Below are positions 59,490-64,000 of a DNA stretch of 64,000 nt, piece after piece. A program made the translations under genes and the position numbers. Source of the DNA: Trissonchulus latispiculum (taxonomy: Eukaryota > Nematoda > Enoplea > Enoplida > Ironidae). The notes beneath the pieces were generated by a model, which was not told the origin of the DNA, did no database searches, and was given only the letters and a program-made list of their open reading frames with translations. Where the stretch lies: assembly GCA_030248195.1 (NCBI GenBank), contig JASAND010020116.1:1-64000 (forward strand), in the 5' to 3' direction. Position 1 is the stretch's first letter. Each line of letters opens with the position of its first letter.

Positions 59490-62400
59490 TTCAAACTTTA
59501 GAAGCGGTTTTTTACGCCGGATTTGTATTTTTAGCACTTTAACACTATATACATGTTCCGGAATTAACCATTTATATACAAGTTTTGTAAAGATGTAATC
59601 TATTTTTAGCCTTTATAATATCCAAAAGCTTGATTGAAAATGCCATTACTTACCGCACGATGGGCGCTGGAATACCCGATAAGTTCAAATATTTATGAGA
59701 ATTTTGCGAAGCTGTTTAAAATTTTCGGAAAGTTTTAGAAATTATATTTGAAAAATTGAAAAAGTCTAATAATTCTTTGAAGCGGTGTAGATTTATATTT
59801 GTAGCTTTAAAATACTATTTAACGCTTTAATTTGTTAATTTGACATTTTTAGCGCTGCAGAAGCTGTTTAAAGCCATTGGGGTTACCGAAAAAACGGAAA
59901 AACACTAAAACCCCAAAAACCCAGCCGATTCACCATTACTTTAATTATCACGGGACAGAGGCCTGGTTGTCGGGCTTGGGTACAGTGCATCGCTGGTTTT
60001 ATGGTCTCCGTATTTACCCAAAAATGCTCCAGATTTACGCTAATTTGATCAAAATTTAATAATGCAAAACCTGGAAAATTGCCGCTGAAAACCTGGAAAA
60101 ACCTGGAAATTGAAATTGAAAAGTCCGCGTGAACCCTGACCTTAAATCCTGGCATTTTGAGAACTTTTTGTGTTTCACCATGCAAAATACGCCAAAAAAT
60201 ACCATTTTTTGGCTCATTTTTGCAAAAATCTTCCCCCCCCCGGAAAAAATCCCTAAAAAATGCCCTGCGCATATATAGTAAATCGGGGTCGCTGAAATCG
60301 ATGAGCATACTGCCGATACCGCCCGAAGTGACCACTGGTCAGCATGGCTCCTGTGGTTCCTTGCCCAGGGTCAAAGTAGGGAAAACTCACTATAAACAGC
60401 ATTTTTCGGCGTTTTGGTTCGGGGCATTTATAGTAAATCGACTACGCTCGTTTCAATGGGCATATTGCCGAAATTGAGGGAAGTGACTAGTGGTCACTAC
60501 GGTCTATGGGGCCTATTGACCAGTGGTTAAACCCCTTAAAACGGCGCTTTTCGGCGTGTTGGTTGGGGGCATTTATAGTAAATCGACTACGCACGTTTCA
60601 ATAGGCATATTGCCGATTCCGATTGAAATGACCAGTGGTCACTACGGTCTATGGGGCCTACTGACCACTGGTCAGACCCACTAAAACGCGGTTTTCGGCC
60701 CTCTGGCGGTACCCATATAGTAAATCCGTGTCGCTGAACACGATGGGCATACTGTCGAAGTCTTTTGCGAGGCGAAAAAGTTTTCTCCTTATACCACCCA
60801 CAAACAGAGGTTGCAGCGACCAAAGCTTGGGGCGGACGCGGAGGTGAGAATTCAGTGGTACTATATATTTATATAATCACTTTTCTTCTTTACCTGCGGC
60901 ACTGTTCAAGCTCCTTGTATCCATTGCCGCATTGCTGGAAAGGGATCCTTTAAAATTACAACAGGATATAATAAAAATGCTCCTCCGGAGCATGAAAAAA
61001 TAATATGGGTGGTGGTGCGGTTGTAAAATCAAGAGAGGACTAGTCTTAAAAATGCTTAATATGGGGGCTAGGTTCAACAAACGAAAAGAACTAGGTTGTG
61101 GGCGAATTAATATGGGCACAGCTTCGCCGAGCAACCCATATGCGCGGGCTTTCACGCTTCGCCATGGCGATTGTCATATACAATGCCATTATTGTCAGTC
61201 AATAATAACAATTCCAGCAGTTAAACAATCGCTGCAAGTTGTTTGCTTATATATACGTAAACTATATAGTAATTTGGTTGTGCTGGACTACGGCAAGCAA
61301 CTAGAAAGAACCAAGGCTATGATTGTAACGCTAACGGTTCAATAGAAATAGAAGATCGTCGGAGAGAGTCCTGAAATTGTTGAAATATAGAGTTTTCTTA
61401 TCAATGGTTAAAATGCACAGTAAATGTTAAGAGTTTATCGAAAAAATGTTTGCTTCCACTAAAACTCGTTTGTCATAGTTGTACGTATATTATTTACGCA
61501 CCGTAACTAAAACTGAACACTGGTATATATACATATGTAATACGTATGAACGTATATAACTTTTTCAGTCCGCGAATATGGGTTGCTCGGCGAAGCTGTG
61601 CCCATATTAATTCGCCCACAACCTAGTTCTCTTCGTTTGTTGAACCTAGTCCCCATATTAAGCATTTTTAAGACTAGTCCTCTCTTGATTTTACCACCTC
61701 ACCACCACCCATATTACTTTTTCATGCTCCGGAGGAGCATTTTTTATTACTTGTGTAACTTTGTTTTTGTAGGAACGCCGGTTCTTGTTTAGAAGGTTCC
61801 TTGATAAGTTATGGAGACGCATGTGTAGTTCACATGCGGCGATGGAGCATTTTGTTCCTTGTAAAATTGAGAACAGTGCAAAAATTCCTTACTTCCTTTT
61901 TACCTTTTTAGTGAAACTTATTTTCCTGTTTTAGGACGAAACAGGTGCGTACCTGATCGATCGCGACCCGGACTACTTTGTCCCTGTCCTTAATTATCTT
62001 AGACATGGCAAATTGGTGCTAAATAGGCACGTTGCTGAAGAAGGTATATATATTATGAGATTTCGCTTCATTTACGCACAATGTGTTCCTGCTTTATTGT
62101 AACTTGACAGATGTATTCGTTAATGCAATTACAAAAATGTTGCATAACATTCATATTACAGGAGTGTTCTTAGCGTAAAGTTGCTGGATAAAATCTATAA
62201 CCGCTTTATATATGCGTGTTGTCATTCCGGTTGATACTGTACTGGGCCTTTTCGCCTTTCTAAGCGAAAAAAGTGAGGGTGGGGAAGTGGAGGGAACCCA
62301 AAACGTGGTGGGGGTAATTATGCTAAAAATGAAAAAATTGATATTTTCTGGGCAGTAGTGAATGCGGACAGCTCAAGAAATTGGGGGAGTACCCAACCCC

Positions 62401-62559
62401 TCTCCCCTGCATTAAAAATCAAATAGTGATAAATCTCTAGTTTTAACGTCTTTTTTATATTAAGGCGTATTAGAAGAGGCGGAATTCTACAACCTATCAG
62501 GCCTTATTCAATTATGCAAAGAACAAATTGCACAACGTGACGGCAAGGGAACCCCTAAT
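56757..62559 (+). CDS. KCTD5: KCTD2/5/17-like BTB/POZ protein, first three exons, gene continues right
   Basis: KCTD2/5/17 proteins are Cullin-3 substrate adaptors; KCTD5 promotes turnover of G-beta-gamma. Exons: 56757-56933, 61935-62043, 62465-62559, all with GT..AG boundaries in frame. The encoded start has a short leader ([11 protein letters not shown]), then the BTB fold [74 protein letters not shown] and [20 protein letters not shown]. These match the KCTD5 BTB domain almost position by position. The C-terminal domain (CQEEEL..MVSTMSDGW type) was not found before the right edge. The leader is shorter than in human KCTD5. An upstream in-frame ATG (56691) overlaps a transposon end and is less likely. 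Confidence 0.93.
58330..59220 (+). repeat. Segment homologous to the right half of the satellite-bearing element (37770-38380)
   Basis: AAAATACCCA, TAATTTCTTG, TGTTTTTGTTTCT, AATGAGCAC-like and AAAATGATGCT..CATTAA(C/T)TCGACGTT occur in the same order as at 37760-38370. No 34-bp array is present. A smaller TIR element (GCGTAGCCAG, 58688-59050) sits inside. Confidence 0.65.
59455..59488. repeat. (TA)n microsatellite
   Basis: About 14 TA units in KCTD intron 1. Confidence 0.9.
60268..60760 (+). repeat. Tandem ~150-bp repeat with GACCAGTGGTCAC palindrome, ~3.3 units
   Basis: TATAGTAAATC starts units at 60275, 60430, 60575 and 60716. Each has GGGCATA(C/T)TG.CGA, then GTGACCACTGGTCA or GACCAGTGGTCACTACGGTC and GGCCTA(T/C)TGACCA. 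One isolated unit lies at 2411-2515. Confidence 0.85.
60961..61754. mobile_element. Foldback element, ~795 bp, arms ~200 bp
   Basis: The arms are near-perfect inverted copies: AATGCTCCTCCGGAGCATGA (hairpin word), GAGAGGACTAGTCTTAAAAA, GAACTAGGTTGTGGGCGAAT, GGCACAGCTTCGCCGAGCAA. The right terminus inverted is ACAAGTAATAAAAAATGCTCC-like (last 20: ACAAGTAATAAAAAATGCTC). The word AATATGGG occurs about four times per arm. Same terminus as 2595-3434. Confidence 0.88.
61935..62043 (+). CDS. KCTD5: KCTD exon 2: second half of BTB domain
   Basis: Acceptor ctgttttag, donor gtatat. It encodes [20 protein letters not shown] and [16 protein letters not shown]; [19 protein letters not shown] is the KCTD signature. 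Ends phase 1. Confidence 0.95.
62044..62464. other. KCTD intron 2 with a short G-run repeat
   Basis: CTGGGCCTTTTCGCCTTTCT at 62252 followed by GCGAAAAAAGTG and G-rich DNA resembles 38083-38110. No exon. Confidence 0.5.
62465..62559 (+). CDS. KCTD5: KCTD exon 3: end of BTB domain
   Basis: Acceptor ttatattaag. It encodes [20 protein letters not shown] and [11 protein letters not shown]. The donor is taken as gttagt at 62560 (phase 0); gtaaac at 62578 is an alternative six codons later. Confidence 0.85.
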
Positions 62560-64000
62560 GTTAGTTTTGTTTTGTTGGTAAACTACGAATGTGTACATAT
62601 ACATATTACATACGTAATAATGGTATCCCGGAGCGCTGTACTAAAGATTGGTTAGTTTGTCTAGTGTCTACTGTCTGGTTAGGGCTGAGACTTCGCAAGG
62701 TAGCTGGGTGTATTCTGTTGTGCCTCCCTAACCATACCATACAAAATCAAAACTAGATTTGAGAGAGGCCATGTTGCGCAATTCATGCCATAAGATAATA
62801 ACGTTTACGTAAGTAAGAATTATTCTAACTTAGAATGGAAAAAACTTGGAAAAAATTTCAAAATTTTGCATGATTTTCCCGAGAAACTAAACATTATAGC
62901 TAAAAAATTCCGGCGGAGCCGGAAATTTTTTGAAATTTTACTGTAAAAACTAATTTTTTCCGGCTGTTTTTGGTTACCCCTTGACCATTTTTTCGTTACC
63001 CCTTGTCCCCGACGGCGATAGGGCTTGTCCGGGTGGGGGGGCGCTTGGACGCCCCAGACCCCCCGCGCTAACCTATGATTCTAAGTGACTATAGTCAGAC
63101 ATGATATAAAAACATCCACAACTAATACGTGGTAAAAAGCAATACCTGTCCTAGAATCCTGGTACAGCCCTGTGATGTCAGCTGCCTGTTTGCATTTTCC
63201 TGGCTTGTCAGTCCTGTCAGGCTGTACGAGGTCGCCTGCCTCACTTTTGCTTTGTTTCCCCATCAGTCTAGTCAGGTTTGCCGGGATGCCAGTGCATCTA
63301 GCTTGAGAGGGCCAACCTTGATCTTTCGGCTCTGGGATATCGGCATTTATTAACTGCTTTTACGCAAGGCAGAGTAGCTCAGACGAAGAAAAATCTTTGA
63401 GAATTTTTTGTGTAAAAACTGACTAGTTTTAGGTGTTTTAAACTAAATTAGTGAATATTCCGGCGAAGCCGGAAAACTTCTTGAAATTTTAGGGTAAAAA
63501 TGATGAAATTTGGCAGTTTTTTGGGGGATTATTGTGGACCATTTAGGGAGTCACTCACAAGACCCAACAAAATAATGTGTGGTTATAACGACACTCAATG
63601 AGTCCACTGGTACACACACTCACTAGAACACTAAGCCAGGTGGAAAGTTTATCTTATCGCATGCGTTCAAAGTTTATCCTCCAAATCATAGTCAAAACAC
63701 TAAGTGTCCTATTGAAATTTCTGAGCTTTCATTTTTAGTACTACACTGCAAGAAAGTTAAAAACTTGATATGTACAGTACAGCTCTTTACAAACTTTATT
63801 TTTCGCGAAGTTTTCTCACGAAAAATGTGAATTTGCTGAAGTTCAGCTTAGCTACCTTCCCATAAGTTAGTTTCGCGTGAATTCTATTTTTCGTGAAAAT
63901 GCTACGCGAAATTCGCCAAATTTGACGAAATTTTGCCGCCTTTCGCAAAAGTCTAAGCTAGCATTGATCTTCGCCACAAGAAGTGGCAGGTGTTTAATAA
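62560..64000. other. KCTD intron 3 (partial)
   Basis: No further KCTD exon was recognised. 62905-62940 and 63460-63475 hold CCGGCGGAGCCGG and CCGGCGAAGCCGG hairpins with A/T flanks. 63000-63060 is a G/C-run piece. 63795-63960 is rich in TTTCGCG / CGCGAAA words, probably the start of another word-array element. Confidence 0.5.

Larger units (their letters stand above)
57894..60138. mobile_element. 2.2-kb TIR element CAGGGTTCAYGCG, 6-bp TSD ACCTTA
   Basis: ACCTTA at 57888-57893 and 60139-60144. Left end CAGGGTTCATGCGACCTGG, right end (inverted) CAGGGTTCACGCGGACTTTT; both followed by CCTGGAAAAACCTGG words. No transposase ORF. It carries the 58330-59220 segment. Confidence 0.85.
57685..60267. 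mobile_element. TIR element CAGGGTATTTTTTA, TSD CGCAT, split by an insertion
   Basis: CGCAT at 57680-57684 and 60268-60272. Left end CAGGGTATTTTTTACAGGGG, right end CCCTAAAAAATGCCCTG. The two halves (57685-57893, 60145-60267) together match the 377-bp copy at 48807-49183, including GCTTCGCCGGAGATTTTTTC and GTTTCACCATGCAAAATACG. Confidence 0.88.
57005..61866 (-). mobile_element. Probable large hairpin element filling KCTD intron 1, with nested insertions
   Basis: The left end has a hairpin TATGTAGGGGCGC / GCGCCCCTACATA (57011-57039) followed by ATAATATGGG and CTGGAGACAGTGT, as after the hairpin of copies 1-3. The right end has GGAGCATTTTGTTCCTTGT (61843-61861) like the ACTTGT end of those copies. 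A ~150-bp tandem array lies between (60268-60760). I infer one element of the same architecture but another family; nested parts are listed separately. Confidence 0.5.

Overview
This window is animal nuclear DNA. The protein genes are split by many GT..AG introns, the proteins are metazoan (MSK-type RPS6K, AQP8-type aquaporin, KCTD2/5/17-type BTB protein), and the mobile elements (LINEs with RNase H or of RTE type, Penelope-like element, tRNA-derived SINEs, hAT, Harbinger-like and foldback DNA elements) are those of a repeat-rich invertebrate. The sequence alone does not fix the species or phylum. All calls rest on reading the sequence; no database search was run.

Layout. (1) 1-2445: 3' part of an I-like LINE on the minus strand, followed by a foldback element (2595-3434). 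(2) 3525-18601, plus strand: eighteen exons of a mitogen- and stress-activated kinase (MSK1/2, RPS6KA5-like) with both kinase domains and a complete C-terminus; only the first ~50 residues lie left of the window. Its introns hold SINEs, a 2.4-kb tandem-repeat element and foldback elements. (3) 18602-26426: intergenic, with a LINE remnant and a TTAA-flanked element that carries two further insertions. (4) 26427-29951, minus strand: a complete six-exon aquaporin-8-like gene, 258 residues. (5) 29952-56756: about 27 kb without a host gene, made of nested transposons. It includes an RTE LINE split by a 3.5-kb and a 3.6-kb insertion (the latter holding a 2.4-kb array of a 34-bp satellite), and a Penelope-like element split by an hAT-type MITE. 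(6) 56757 to the right edge, plus strand: first three exons of a KCTD2/5/17-like gene, whose 5-kb first intron is almost wholly nested transposons.

The three host genes show no functional link; MSK and AQP8 are convergent neighbours. The most unusual content is in the repeats. One set of elements shares the terminus ACAAGTA..AAAAATGCTCC and the word AATATGNG, and its long members have a GC hairpin at the other end and a variable array of ~146-bp repeats in the middle (a Helentron-associated layout). Separately, at least eight element families each carry many copies of their own short, often palindromic word. Several insertions have exact target-site duplications, so their order of insertion can be read directly.
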